Of a stretch of DNA of 64,000 nt, positions 44,745 through 56,263 are shown piece after piece; within the stretch, counting starts at the first letter, position 1, and each line of letters begins with the position of its first letter. The notes beneath the pieces were generated by a model. The model did no database searches. It was given only the letters and a program-made list of their open reading frames with translations, and was not told where the DNA came from. This stretch comes from Cristatella mucedo (Eukaryota; Bryozoa; Phylactolaemata; Cristatellidae), in the NCBI GenBank assembly GCA_009760855.2, contig WPIO01000010.1, positions 7,676,001 to 7,740,000 on the forward strand. The letters are read 5' to 3'. A program made the translations under genes and the position numbers.

Positions 44745-45340
44745 CAATAATAATACTAATAATGACATTTTCACTGCGTCCAACAACGAGAATTAAAGCT
44801 CTTTCTCTGCACTTTACATAGGCCGGAAAGGAAGTACGCAAACTGGTTAGTGATAACAAGACAAGTACAGTGTCAGCCTGCACACACACACTCACACACA
44901 CACGCGCACGCACGCAAGCACACACGCACGCACGTACGCACACACGCGAACGTTCCCGCGCAAGACCATTCAAACAGACGAAGGAAATGCTGCGAGGAAC
45001 AGGTGGGCTTTTAGCTTCTCTTTTAATGTCATGTCGGCGGGAAATTTCGTGACGTCAGTCGCCAGCGAGCTCCTGGCTTCTGACGCGAACGTACTGAACT
45101 GAACTGAAGGCACAGTCGAACGCAGAGCGAACTGAGCGAAGCAACACACAGAGCGAACTGACGGCACAGTCGCCAAAGAATTTGAGGTTGATTAGAGACG
45201 CAGCTAAGTGACTTGAGTCACAAGTGCACGGGTTACGATGGAAGGCTGGTGAGCTGGTATTTCCGATAGGTAGGCCAGAGCAAGACAATGAGAGACCTAA
45301 AAGTAAGTGACAGAACGTTCGCACAGCGGACCCCATTCAA
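44745..45340 (-). mobile_element. LINE1-type 3' part with local duplication
   Basis: Reversed tail (AATAATAATACTAATAATGA), 3' end and C-terminal block (LINLKFFGDCAVSS on the minus strand). An approximately 45-bp stretch containing GAGCGAACTGA and GGCACAGTCG is repeated at 45095-45170. A CA-rich repeat (44878-44950) lies in its 3'UTR. Confidence 0.7.
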
Positions 45341-46059
45341 CTCAAAATAGTTTGTGGTATGAGCCAAGCAGCTATAATCATACCAGACTGATTAGCGCCA
45401 AAAGCTATTCCGCACGGATCTCGCCCGCATTTGAACCACTTACGAACGAACAATATTATGAAATTTTCCGATAATTTCCAACACCACAAAGCCCACGACA
45501 CCAGTAAGCCAAAATACTATGAAAAGAGTTAACCAAGGACAAGAGAATAAAAAGCGGTGCAGCTATATAGAGAGATAAACGCTGACTTCGCGAGCAGCCT
45601 TATTACAGCACAGGACGGTCGTCGGTCTCCAAGGCCGTACCCACGCCTCGCCTATTCCGTGCAAGGATATTTAGTGGAATCGCTGCGCCGATTTTGGTAA
45701 GGGTTTGCACATCTCAATGACTTATTTTTATTGCCACATAATTCCTTTTGCTCTGTCCTGAAAATTGAACTTTGCGTTGTGCTTATATTATCTAGATCAA
45801 TTTCCCATTGCAGTATACGTCTTTTCGTCCGGCTGCCATGGTCGCCAAGTTTAAAGCCCTTAGGGCAGACAGCTTTCGGTTCTCAGAAAGCTTTACTAGC
45901 CCTTGAGCGGCTAGTGGGACCAATCTTAGTGACGAGTTTAGTTTTATTGATATATTAGGGGTGAATATAGAAGCTACAGCTCCCCTAGCATCACAACGAT
46001 TAACCTCGTGGTCGCGTCATTCGTTTCAGGTTCTTTCGCACTCTTGCTGTGTAGCTATG
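45341..46059. other. No gene recognised
   Basis: Nothing supported. Confidence 0.35.
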
Positions 46060-46315
46060 TGATGCAGGTATACCTCGGCCTTCAGTTCGTCCCATCTACT
46101 ACTCTCTTGTCGCTCTGTTAGTTCAGTTGTGCATTTAACCGACCTCTTGCGCAACCAGAGGCTGGAGCTCGCTGTGACTGACAACACGTCACCCCTGACT
46201 GGATGACATTAAAAATGAAGCTAAAATCTCTCTGTTGCTCATAGCATGTGCTCCATCTATGTGAACTATCCTTTACGTGCTTATGCATGCTAAAATTGAG
46301 CTGCCATCCAAAGTC
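46060..46315 (+). mobile_element. LINE1-type C-terminal scrap
   Basis: Traces of the LNRPLAQPEAGARC and TSPLTG-type C-terminus, then ATGAAGCTAAAATCTCTC. Heavily decayed. Confidence 0.4.
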
Positions 46316-46324
46316 TAATGCCAT

Positions 46325-46510
46325 CAATACATACTGCCAAGGAGTTTAGAGAGTTCGGTGAGCTGGAGGGCAAGATAGGGTCGAAGCACAGGTACAGCTG
46401 TGTGCCATTCGCATAGATATGAAAGCCAATATTGTGCTAGGTGGTTACATCGGTTAGAGGGAGAGTGTAAATTTGGAAGAGAACTGGACCATGTGCAGAC
46501 CCCTGAAATA
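46325..46510 (-). mobile_element. LINE1-type RT catalytic fragment
   Basis: The minus strand reads FGVFQGSAHGPVLFQIYTLP, then IGFHIYANGTQLYLCFDP across a stop. It corresponds block for block to 32560-32700 on the plus strand, with YANG replacing YADD. Confidence 0.7.
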
Positions 46511-47189
46511 CTCCAAATTAATTCGGTACAATTGCCACGATCCAGACTCTGAAAATGAATGTGATTCGTGCTCCGGGGATTTAATCTCGGTTGGTAGTTT
46601 ATCCGACAACCCCGCGCTTTTTCGTGGCCCCAGCATTACTTCTAAAGTCGTGTAGGCTAGGTGAGACACTGCGCTGCAACAGGCTTAATATTAATTAAGC
46701 ACTGCTCCAAACATCTCATACTTTCAGCAGGCGACTCTTTTTCAAATCATGAATTTTGGCAGAACGAGTGGCTACTTCAGTTTTCAGGCACTCAATACCA
46801 GAGTGCATGTGCTCTAAACCTTACGCATCAAAAGCGATGTCTATATAATTCTCACCAAAATAGTCACAAGCAATGAGACTAGCACACGATAACTACCCAG
46901 AATTCTCTGAGCTGTTCAAGCACTTATTGCACCAAATGTTACGAACTCACTATATCTACTCCTGAATTAAGTCCTCGCCTCGAACGCAGCGAACGCTGCA
47001 TACGCAAGTCCTTGCAGATGCTTGATAGATACTGGTGAAAGTAGAGCCTCAAAACTAGCGCTGCGTATGCTTCGCTGATATACGCATCTAGTAGAGCCGA
47101 CAGTAGTAGAGCACCGCAGCAATCAAGAATGTCATGCTCTAACAACAAGTCTTTGTGGTTAACGTAGAGCAGTATAGGCCAACGTCATA
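46511..47189. other. No gene recognised
   Basis: Nothing supported. Confidence 0.35.
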
Positions 47190-47365
47190 CATGCTGAACC
47201 TGAGCATGTCACCCCTAACTATGTTATGCTTGTTGTCATTGAGCATGCTACCACTATTCATTTGATCATGCTTCCTTTGCAGCAAATTTAAAGTGCCTAG
47301 ACAGAGATTGAGTTCGCTGAGGGCGCAATGTCAAAGGTATTACTTTTATTATTCTTATTACTATA
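47190..47365 (+). mobile_element. LINE1-type 3' end
   Basis: TGAGCATGTCACCCCTAACT, then GTGCCTAGACAGAGATTGAG and TTATTATTCTTATTA, matching the 3'UTR and end of the 32100 copy. Confidence 0.75.
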
Positions 47366-47483
47366 AATGCCCATATCTGCACAGACTGAGCAATAATGCA
47401 CAACTGGCTAGCTATCACTCGTAAATTCAAAGTAAATTCAAATAGATTCAAACAGATCAGAGTAAATTCAATACGGTCTAAAC

Positions 47484-48392
47484 CACGGGTTCTTAACCTG
47501 GGGTCCATTGATCCCCAGGAGTTCCGTGGATTGGTTTCAGTGGTGTGGGAAAGTCAAATACAAATATACAATATCCACCATTAAATATGTGCTTTATTAA
47601 TATATACTAGCCGTTATCGTGTATTTTCGGTGCAGCTAGCGTCTGGTTTTCGTCGGTTAAAGTCCAAACTGATTCCCTCAAAAAAATTCATTTTTGTAAG
47701 TAGCTCTAGGAAACTAAAATGGCTATTGACGTCTTATGAAAATTGAATAGTTTCTTCGCCAAGAAAAGCATCAACTGCAAGAGAAATTTAAGGGTTACTT
47801 TAAAGGGTTATGTCTGCTCAGTTTATTTTAAAGCTGAAACATGGATCCTTTGCTGGCCGAGATAAACTGCGTTAGTGATCTAGACCTTGCCAAAGATGAC
47901 CGACGTCATAAAATAATGGATAACGGAAACATTAAAAATGAATTGAACTAGAAGAACCTTGAGAATTCAGGTGTTCATTAAAAAATCCTGCCCTCGGCGA
48001 ATAAAACGAGATATGGGTGCTTTGATTCCTCGTGCCGAAATGTGCCTTTGTGAATGAGGCTTTCCAGCATTTGTTTCCATCCAAACGAAATGTGGAAATT
48101 GAATGGAGAACATGACGACTTTTTCATAAAAATTTACTTTATCGCAATAATTTTTTTAATTTGAACAATGATTGTATTTCATTCTCTTGTGATGTAGCCA
48201 TTAATGTTTGCGTGAAAAAGAGTGAAAGAAGATTGCTTAATATTAGTTAATTTACTTTATGTATACTTTAGGTTTCTCATTGAATTCAGAGTTACGTTTA
48301 TGTACTTACAGAAATCTTTCCAACGTAGGGGTCCATAACTTTCACCTGATTTTACGAGAGTTCCGTGACTGATAAGAGCGCAAGAACCACTG
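47484..48392. mobile_element. hAT-like DNA transposon, about 909 bp
   Basis: Left end CACGGGTTCTTAACCTGGGG; right end, read inward, CAGTGGTTCTTGCGCTCTTA. These resemble the CAGTGGTTCTTAACC termini typical of hAT/Charlie-type elements. Subterminal GGGGTCCAT and GAGTTCCGTG blocks occur at both ends. Flanking 8-mers (GTCTAAAC, ATATAAAG) match at 5 of 8 positions, consistent with an old 8-bp target duplication. No intact transposase is present; it is probably non-autonomous or a deleted copy. Confidence 0.65.
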
Positions 48393-49499
48393 ATATAAAG
48401 TCTGGATTACAATATATCCGATTCTCAATAATAATAATTTAGGAACTGATCGCAACCTTGAGCTTTGTCATTATCTGACTAGTGTAGCACGCCAGGTTTT
48501 AATACAAGGCGCCATCTACAAGCTATCTATACAGGCCAAAGGACGCTCCCAACTGAATCTCACCGGTTATGCAATCATGCAGTAGCACAATTATTAGCTT
48601 CTCGGAATACGACACTCATGATTTCATATTCTAAAATGCACTAATCATGAATAAACTTCGCCAGTAGCAACCACAACATTGTGCCTCAATTACGACAAGT
48701 CCTCGTTTCAAAGCAGAGTAATATTATGCTGCGGAACATCAATAAAGTCGCCATAAATAAATAAATCGCAAGCACTCTTAGCCTGCAACTGAAATGGCTA
48801 TAACAGTGCACGTACTGTAGATTTCAATTGATGAAGGTTAATATCTTCAAAAACCATTGATAGCGTAATGTTGGTGTCGTCAGGCCCTCCAGTTTCAGGT
48901 GCTAGATTAACACCTACTTATCTTTAAAAAAAACTTAATCCCTGATAGTCTTGCACACCCAACTTTTTTTTAATAAAAGAACTTAAGTGCGTAGACCGTA
49001 GCCATCAGGTTGCTGTGACCATCTGCTTACACTACTATCCTAACTAGCTACAGCAGAACGAAAAAAAATGTTTCTTGGCATGATAATTATGGTAAGCTGT
49101 TAGATTACCGCAAGGAAACCCAAATTTTTCAATACAAATTCCTTCGGTACTGGTTTTGCCCAAAAATTTCATCCTTCTGACGACACCATCACACCTTTAA
49201 CAAGTGCTCGATTATTTCATAAGCCGTAGTATGCGTAAGGCGAATTTTACTTGTGGCTATGGAACGGCGGCGCCAGCTTCACCAGCCAGATAGTGGCTGA
49301 TAATAATTATTTGCGATTATGCGATAATCTATGGGTGAGACCGGATAAAAGCCGGCGCCATGATATAGGTAGGCAGATTTGATTCCGGATTCGACATTGG
49401 CATTAGAGCTGATTGGAGCTCTAAGCCGGAGAGCCGTTGGTGTACGTCGAAGCAGCTGTTAACTTAACTTGTGAACATTATGAATTAGGACTCGATATG
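48393..49499. other. AT-rich, no gene recognised
   Basis: Only short frames; no repeat family identified. Confidence 0.4.
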
Positions 49500-49720
49500 T
49501 AAAGGTATTAGAGCTCTTCGTCGCGGCCGTATTCCTGCTATTGTCGGCATACCTGCGTGCATTGCTACAGAACCTACAAGTAGCTAGCATTGCTACAAGG
49601 TTCAGGCGTCACATGTATTCGTCCGGTATCGGCTGAGACTAGCATCATTACTAGCTGCGTTTGCGGCCTAGGTATATCTGGTCGTGGAAGGCGCTCGCCA
49701 CATTTGTAACTAACAGCTAG
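49500..49720 (-). pseudogene. Decayed relative of the 19.7-19.9 kb minus-strand sequence
   Basis: Colinear similarity by eye: AGAGCTCTTCGTCGCGGCC here and AGAGCTCTTTGCAGCTTCGG there; TCGGCATACCTGCGTGCATT here and TCGGCATACGTGCGTGCATT there; GTTTGCGGCCTAG here and GTTTACGGTCTAG there; then GTGGAAGGCGCTCGCCAC here and GTGGAAGCCGCCACACC there. The similarity crosses the predicted donor at 19753, so it is a genomic duplicate, not a spliced copy. The reading frame is not kept. Confidence 0.5.
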
Positions 49721-49879
49721 TCTCCCGGCTTTTTTTAGAGCTACCAGGGATATGCAGCAATACAGTCACCACACAAACACAGACTCTTGCGTCTGTAAAT
49801 ATACGTATGCGTCGACGTATATACACGGCTATATATTGTTTTTACACCTCTAAAATCCGTGCGATTGCTACTTTGTAAT

Positions 49880-50520
49880 CAATGTATCTCCGTCTGCAAC
49901 TCCACAAAGCCACAAGGCTGATTGAGTGTTATGCAGGAGAGTTTTCTTTGGCGCACTAAAAGCTTAAGCGGCTTCCGGTACCCATGCGGTAGCCCACAGA
50001 CTTTACCTCACGTAACAAATAAAATAAAAAATAAATAAAAAATACTAGCTGATTTAACAGGTGATTTAACATTCTTTTATATAGCGACAGAAGAGCCTTT
50101 ACGGTTATAACCACCGCTTGCACTGGCGATAAAAAATCACCCACTGGACGATTCGAAACCGCGACCTCGAGACCGAGGTCGTGAATGTGGGAAGCATAGC
50201 TGAGTCGGGAGGGCAGTTAAGGTAGTGAGTAGCATGGAGGTAGCAGCTCAGGACGGCTGGAAATGATGTGCCACTGTCGGCAGCATGAGAGTAGATGTCG
50301 TTGCATAAGAATTGTGGAAGTGAGTTCCACAGTCTAAGACCTGCAGAGCAAAAGCCTCTGTCGAAAACGGACTTTAGGATTCGCCTCAGAGAATGAAACA
50401 GCCAATGCGTCCATTGATTGAAGATGCATTGTCCATTGATTGACCCGAGGGCTCGAGAAGGCTGACACTGGTGCAGCAGTTCAGCCGGGTATGAAGGAGC
50501 CGTGGCCATGGCGGGTCACT
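49880..50520 (-). mobile_element. LINE2-type 3' part interrupted by SINE-B
   Basis: 3' terminus at 49880-50010, then SINE-B, then the C-terminal coding block on the minus strand: RILKSVFDRGFCSAGLRLWN, SLPQFL and SFPAVLSCYLHATHYL. It matches 39400-39935 on the plus strand. Confidence 0.75.
50025..50190 (-). mobile_element. SINE-B copy, nested in LINE2-type
   Basis: Reversed: AT-rich end, CTAGCTGATTTAACAG, GGCGATAAAAAATCACCCAC centre, and a head with TTCGAAACCGCGACC (B-box). The homologous empty site is at 31390-31412. Confidence 0.8.
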
Positions 50521-50559
50521 GCAAGAGCTCGGCGACGCAATAAAATCATGCTTGAAAAA

Positions 50560-50800
50560 CAAACAAAATGAATAATATGGTTAGGGGTGACATGCACAGG
50601 GTCAGCATGCGAATGTGGTTAGTGGCAGCATGCACAGTGTCAGCACGCATAAGCACATCAAGGACGAATCACAGGGACCCGCTAACTGCTGTCCTAAATA
50701 GGTGTGTTTTTAGGTTCCTTTTAAATGTGGTCAGGTCGGGGGATGTTCTGACGCAGGTCGGGAGGGAGTTCCAGGCTGTAGGAGCATAAATAAAAACTCA
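50560..50800 (-). mobile_element. LINE1-type 3'UTR and C-terminus
   Basis: Reversed 3'UTR (GTGACATGCACAGGGTCAGC, then ATGTGGTTAGTGGCAGCATG) and C-terminal coding (GGAGGGAGTTCCAGGCTGTA). A short LINE2-type end (CTTTGTGGAGTTAC) follows at 50826-50840. Confidence 0.7.
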
Positions 50801-51099
50801 GACTAACACCCGCTCAATTTGTATGGCTTTGTGGAGTTACACGTGGACATGCACACCCACACACACGCTCCCGCGAACACACACACGCGCACACACGAAC
50901 TTGCTCACAAGATGACGGGCTGCTCTACAATTGGCCGCAGCAAGTGGCCAATGCCAATAACTGGTTGGCAGCCAACTGTACTGCTCTTGGCTGAAGCTAC
51001 CAAATAATAGCGACGGGCAGCTGCCAAACAATCGCGACACTAATCCATCCTACTTAAGCTACTTTAGCTTCAAAGCTTTCACTCGCGTAGCTAAGCAAA

Positions 51100-51420
51100 A
51101 TGGTGATACAAAGTAGAGTGCAGTCCAGCCTCCGAGATGCTTTCGGATTGCATGCGGTCAGTCGAAAGCTCGGGCCCAACCGCCCAGTCGTTGCAGCCGC
51201 CGCAGACGATCGTGTCGCCGTAGACTATCCATTGCACGAGAGCTTTTATGGCTTCGACCTACTGTCGGCAAGATCTAGTCAGAGCGTCGCGGCCGAGCAC
51301 TCGTCGCCGTTTGCTCAAAAGCCAGCAGACGCGATAGTGACGTCACCATCGCCTCGGTTGCCTGCTCAGTGTACTAGGAGCGGCGCTGGGCGAGGCAAAG
51401 GCAGCTTGAGAGCCCCATAG
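51100..51420 (+). CDS. Candidate protein of 106 residues, family unknown
   Basis: The ATG at 51100 has an A at -3 (GCAAAATGG) and opens MVIQSRVQSSLRDAFGLHAV, then SRKLGPNRPVVAAAADDRVA and YPLHESFYGFDLLSARSS, ending in TAG at 51418-51420. The composition is varied rather than low complexity and the frame spans GC-rich DNA standing out from the AT-rich surroundings. No domain is recognised. It may be a single small exon, a first exon, or a chance frame. Confidence 0.35.
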   Translation: MVIQSRVQSSLRDAFGLHAVSRKLGPNRPVVAAAADDRVAVDYPLHESFYGFDLLSARSSQSVAAEHSSPFAQKPADAIVTSPSPRLPAQCTRSGAGRGKGSLRAP

Positions 51421-51777
51421 TGTCGGACAGTGGACGCATAGCCTACTGTCCCCACCAGAAGATGCTCGTCTCCCGGGTGCTGCTGCCCATTCGCCAGCAG
51501 CCCATCCGAAGCTGGCTGCTGTTCATCTGCCCCTCGTTCGTCTGCGGCTGCTTCTCGTCTGCTGCTGCTTCTTTTGCCCGTCCCATTCTGTCTGCGGCTA
51601 CTGTTCGTCTGCCCCCCCCCCGCTGCTGCTTCTCGGCTGGTGGACCGTCGTAGAAGGCTCGCTAGCCTCGGCTGGCCCGGCCTCGGGGTCTCATCAATCT
51701 CATACGGTCTCATATGGAGTGGCCCCATCGAATCTGACGGCGCGACCGAAGTCGATTTCGCGATTTCACCGCCGACA

Positions 51778-52017
51778 TCAAAACCGTCCAGTGGTGCGAT
51801 TGTGCTGGCTGAATCGAGCGATCGCTGTCTGCCATCCTGTCAACCGTGGCACTGACCGGCTGCTACAATTCGTCGCTCGGCGCCCCACGCTGCCAACCTC
51901 TCTTGGCGGCGAGCTGCTCTTGCTCAAGCTGAAATCGTCGAGCTCGGGCTCTTTGTCCGCTGACAACGCCGCCGCGTACAGCCAGATAGATCTACGCAGC
52001 CGGCGATAATCCTCCAT
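51778..52017 (-). CDS. Candidate first coding exon, family unknown
   Basis: The minus-strand ATG at 52017 opens MEDYRRLRRSIWLYAAALSA then DKEPELDDFSLSKSSSPPRE. A possible donor (AGAGAG-GTTGGC) follows the Glu at about 51897; if unspliced, the frame continues to a stop at 51778. The first 40 residues look genuinely coding (charged, then Ser-rich acidic), while the part after the donor is less convincing. It converges on the plus-strand candidate at 51100. Confidence 0.33.
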   Translation of the reverse strand: MEDYRRLRRSIWLYAAALSADKEPELDDFSLSKSSSPPREVGSVGRRATNCSSRSVPRLTGWQTAIARFSQHNRTTGRF

Positions 52018-53189
52018 AATAGCCGCCGGCTGTTCTGAGTAGTGAAGTAATGTATGTCCGCTAAGACGAGCAGGCGTGGCTTGTTTTGGCGGTAAATCAA
52101 GCTCACCTCGAGCTGCTGCCTGCTGTAGGAGCCACGGCGAAAATTTGCTTCGGCGGATTAGTAATTTCTAGCCAAAGGCTGCTGCCAAGCAATCAATGCA
52201 TTATATAAATATGTATATGTTTATACAAATATGTATATGTATCCGTCAAAGATGGTGGTATAGCGATTCAACAGACGATTCTTCGTATCGTAACTTGAAT
52301 TTCCTTGGAAACTGACTTGCACTTTTGCAAAAAAATATGCGCGGCTCACTAGCATTCACATGCAATTCATTGGGAAGCTTCTAGAACCATAAAGAAATAT
52401 CAATTAATTGAGCCTTGTGGAATTTCGTTTGAGCCTCTTATATCCCTTTGAAAGTTTTTGAAAGTTTATCTTCCAGATCGAGGACTGCTCCATTCAGCCC
52501 CGGGTCCATTTAGAACCGACCGCGTTGAAATAATATTTGTGAAATTTTTGTGAAATATTTGGGAAATTGTTGCAATTTCGCAAAGGCTTTTATCGATGTA
52601 GTTTGTTCGCACACCAGAGAGCCAGCCGATGCCCAACACCGACAGTTTATTACCAATGCACGGAGCCGAAGAGCGCACGGCTCCCTTCGGCCCCTCCTCT
52701 CACTCGGCTGCCCGGCTTCCCTCGTCAACCCCGATGACTCGTCGAGGACCACAACTGTGCACAGGCCGACCCTGATGGTGAATCCACCATCTGTCCACCA
52801 GCGGGTTACCGCCTGTGTCCATGCCACATCACAGGCGGACCACAGCTGTGCACCGGTCCCTCTCGGCGATGCTTCTAACAGCTCACCAGTGGTTAATCGG
52901 AGGAGCCTGCATAAAATACATAAGTAAATACGAACTACAATCGAAAAAGTAGACTGCTGTAATTCCGCGAAACCATTGTATCCACTCACTTGCCTAGAGA
53001 ACAAAGCTCAATGGTATCCAACGGGAACAGAGGCGAACAGCGAAGGCGAACAGTGAACGGACAACACAATTCGAACAACGGCTGCGACAAGAGCGTGGTA
53101 GCGCATGACTGCAGTTCAAAAGAGCGTTCGCAAGCATTCAAGCGAGCATATTATTCGGGCCCATTAACAAGGATTAAATAAAAAGTAGC
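52018..53189. other. No gene recognised
   Basis: A GC-rich island (about 52610-52900) has open frames on both strands and an internal near-repeat (ACCACAACTGTGCACAGG near 52748, ACCACAGCTGTGCACCGG near 52840). No family identified. Confidence 0.35.
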
Positions 53190-53260
53190 TAGTTCATTTG
53201 CGATAATGCCCTAAGAGAACATCATCTCTATATATGCGCTTCACATACTGTGACGCCTGG
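53190..53260 (-). mobile_element. SINE-A tail fragment
   Basis: Reversed 3' end only: GATAATGCCCTAAGAGAAC, ATCTCTATATATGCGCTTCA. Confidence 0.6.
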
Positions 53261-53269
53261 TCGGTGCCC

Positions 53270-53830
53270 TTAGTCGTCTGCAGTTGGTGCAAAACTCGGC
53301 GGCTCGTCAGGTCATTCTTAAATGGATAGCTGCCACATCGCCCCACGTCTGTTTAAACTTCACTGGCTCCTTATCAAACATCGAATCGATTCCAAGAGTT
53401 TTAGTGTGGCTTACGGGTCACTTCACTCGCTAGCACCAGTCTACCTATCCGACCTCTACACTAGCTAAGGTAACTACATGGAATGATCTTGCATGCTTTA
53501 AGTCTCCTATAAAGACGCATCTGCTTCTGTCAGCTTTTCCCTCGCCCAGGGAACGAGTTTTTTCCCTTGTTCCTGTGTATTTTGCATGCTTGCCAGTGTA
53601 TAATTTAGCGAACGCGACCAGACAGGAGCCCTACTAAACGGCTGACTTAACTGTCTTCTTGTTTGCTTTAGCCTGCTGGCCTAAGTACAATGAATATTCG
53701 CATTTGCATGCATGATGTCCTAACACCACTAATGCTTGGTCATTGATTTTCTTGCAATGAGTTACTAAGTGCCTAGATAGATATTTAATTCCCTTAGGCC
53801 GCTATACAGACGACCTATTATTATCAGTAT
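53270..53830 (+). mobile_element. LINE1-type 3' part
   Basis: Degraded LQLVQNSAARQVI, LHWLLIKHRIDSK and DLYTS- blocks, 3'UTR, then GTGCCTAGATAGATATTTAA and TATTATTATCA. Confidence 0.7.
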
Positions 53831-55239
53831 AATAAACGTTGCATTTGTCGATGAAACGCCAATTTATAACGATCCGGATAAATATACTGAAACCATGCAC
53901 TTTTTTACAATTACTAAGTACCCACATCGTAAGTATTTTTTAAAACCATTAAAATATTTAGCAATACAAAAGACTGTCTATCGGAAAATAAAAATTAGGA
54001 GCTCACTTGCTCTGGCATGCTTCGCCGACCATAGTTTGAAGCCCGAAATCATGTTCATTACTGAAAGGCCCTTAGGGGATCATATGAACGAAGCTATGCG
54101 AGGGAGCTGGTGTAACTTGCCTCACGAAAATTTAGCTGAAAACTCAAGAGCAGGAAATGGAAAAGAAGCAGAACGTCTGTCCAAAATACTGCATACTGAA
54201 TTCTGTAAGGACCTCAGTGTCAACGAATGAATTGCTCTCTTGCTCAGACGCACTCTGCACTGAAACTCAAGTATGAACAGGAAATCAGTTTTCATTTGAC
54301 AGGCTGAAGCGTAGACGGAACTTTCCAGATCCTTTGCCAAGGTCTGCATGCTCACCGATCTCCTCCTCCTCTAGGTGAAATAATCAAGTTCTCGGAGGTG
54401 CCTCCACTTCACCGCCCATTACTGACCCGACTGAGTAAACTACCTCTATGCCATTGAAGATCATGAGCCTGATTGTAATTAAGCGGACCCTTGTTTGCAA
54501 ACACTATGCTTCCTTCAGTGCCCATTACGCAGATTGGTGTTAGCAACCTTGTTAGGTTCACTTATTGGTGTTAATAACCTTATAAGGTTCACTTTAAACA
54601 CACGCTTCGGTAGGGACGGAGGGATTCTCGCTGTGGCTTTTGAAGAACGTCAAAAAAGTGTCGGATTTGCATATCACATGAAATATCTCAAGCGTGGTAT
54701 AGGAGCTTGAGCCGTTCGACGCGGTAAAATCGTCGGCGTAGCTCAGAACTCCATGGCGTGCCGGCATGACTTACGTGACGGCATTGCAAAGGCGGCTTAC
54801 TCCCATGTACTCCGGTGCGACAAGCTGACCTGAAGTACAGTAATTCCGACTAATATTTGAAGTAATGGCATCTGAAACTTAATCCTTCTGCGATGCATTT
54901 GATCTTTTAAAAAATTACGCCCACTCACCAGCTATAAACGCGGGTACAATAAAAGCTAGACATCCGCGACAAACGTAACGCTTTGGGCTAAGCGAGCTCC
55001 TATGAAATGCCATTTTATAACGGGATGTCCCAGCAGCTCTACTCTATACACAAAGCGGTGGTACGTGGCTGGCGATTGTAAGCACAAGTCTGTGTCGGAA
55101 TTTGACAGCCGTGCTCAAATCCTTACGCTGTATTTGTTTTATTGAATGCGTTGTGATATTATTATGATTGACGGTGCAGTGCTCTCGGCAGTTGCTGAAA
55201 GAGGAATGTCTAAATAGGCAATTATCTGCACGCGGTAGA
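53831..55239. other. No gene supported
   Basis: Contains an imperfect 27-bp direct repeat at 54535-54590 (TTGGTGTTAGCAACCTTGTT, then TTGGTGTTAATAACCTTATA). A 111-codon frame at 53895-54230 has no recognised domain. Confidence 0.35.
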
Positions 55240-56090
55240 AGCCAGCCAGCCAGCGTAGCGCCAGCGAAATCGGGACGGTGCAGAGTTTCGGGAATCGGCG
55301 ACGCCCATCTATTGTAGCAGGCGACGTCGTATTTCGGAGCAGTAGAGGCAGAGCCCGCAGCAGCGGAGGCAGAGGCTTCGGCGGTCGATCCTGCGGAGTG
55401 CCAGAAAAGGGCAGGCGATGGCGCAGGAGCGGTGGAAGGCGAAGGCCGGTAGAGCTCGATCGTTGCACGCTGCTGGGGTTAAGGCTGGTCGGACTGAGAG
55501 GGCTAACAGGAGCGACCGGAAGCGGCGGCAGAGATCATCGACGGGAGTCGGTGGGCCGCGTGGAGCCGATGGGCTGCATCGAGCTAGTGGACTGCGTCGA
55601 GCCGATGGGCGGCTACGAGCTAGTGGGCTACGACTAGGGGCAGGCTAGCGAAACGACGGCGGCAGCTGTGGCCAACGCCAGCGAGACGGCGGTCGCGTCA
55701 GCCCGTCCGAACCGTCAGCGGGCTCAGCGGGGGCAGCTTCGGTAGTGGAGGCAGAGCCCGCAGTGTAGGCAGAGCCCGCAACCAGCGTAGGCAGAGCCCG
55801 CATTAGAGGCAGAGCCCGCATTAGAGGCAGAGCCCCGCAGTGGAGGGACCGGTGGCGAGCGAGTAGCGAGGTGGTGGCGAACGCCAGCGAGACGGGGGGG
55901 GCGATCGCCAACGGGGCGGTGGAGGCGAACGCCAGCAAAACGCCTGCAGCGGTGCGCACTGGCGCTGTGAAGACAGGCGAGGCGGAAATATGTAAGGGCC
56001 GGCGATGCTTGAGAGCTGGTGCCATACACAGCCGGCGTGTGAGCCAAGGCCGTGTTGTCAACTGCCTCCTCCGTGCGGCCGTTACCTAGC
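55240..56090. repeat. GC-rich minisatellite region
   Basis: AGGCAGAGCCCGCA units recur at 55345 and five times between 55746 and 55840. AACGCCAGCGAGACGG units occur at 55673, 55879 and 55926. GTCGAGCCGATGGGC- units occur at 55560-55630. Every frame is Gly/Arg/Ala-rich, so coding status cannot be judged from openness. Confidence 0.7.
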
Positions 56091-56208
56091 CTCGTACTAA
56101 ATGGGCACTGTGACCAGCGAAGGTCAGGGAGAACGTGTCAAGTTTTTCCTTTGAGTGTAGATGGTGATCCTTGAGATCAAGGTGAGATGCTTCAGTAGCA
56201 AGCAAGCA

Positions 56209-56211
<3 letters not shown>

Positions 56212-56262
<51 letters not shown>
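56212..56262. repeat. CA microsatellite
   Basis: AC run of about 50 bp. Confidence 0.95.

Positions 56263-56263
<1 letters not shown>

Noticed and set aside
44878-44950. CRISPR-like or satellite array
   Set aside because: Only CA-rich simple sequence; no spaced repeats anywhere in the window, and the DNA is eukaryotic.
53895-54230. 111-codon open frame
   Set aside because: Lys-rich in AT-rich DNA, no recognised domain or splice context; kept only as a note.
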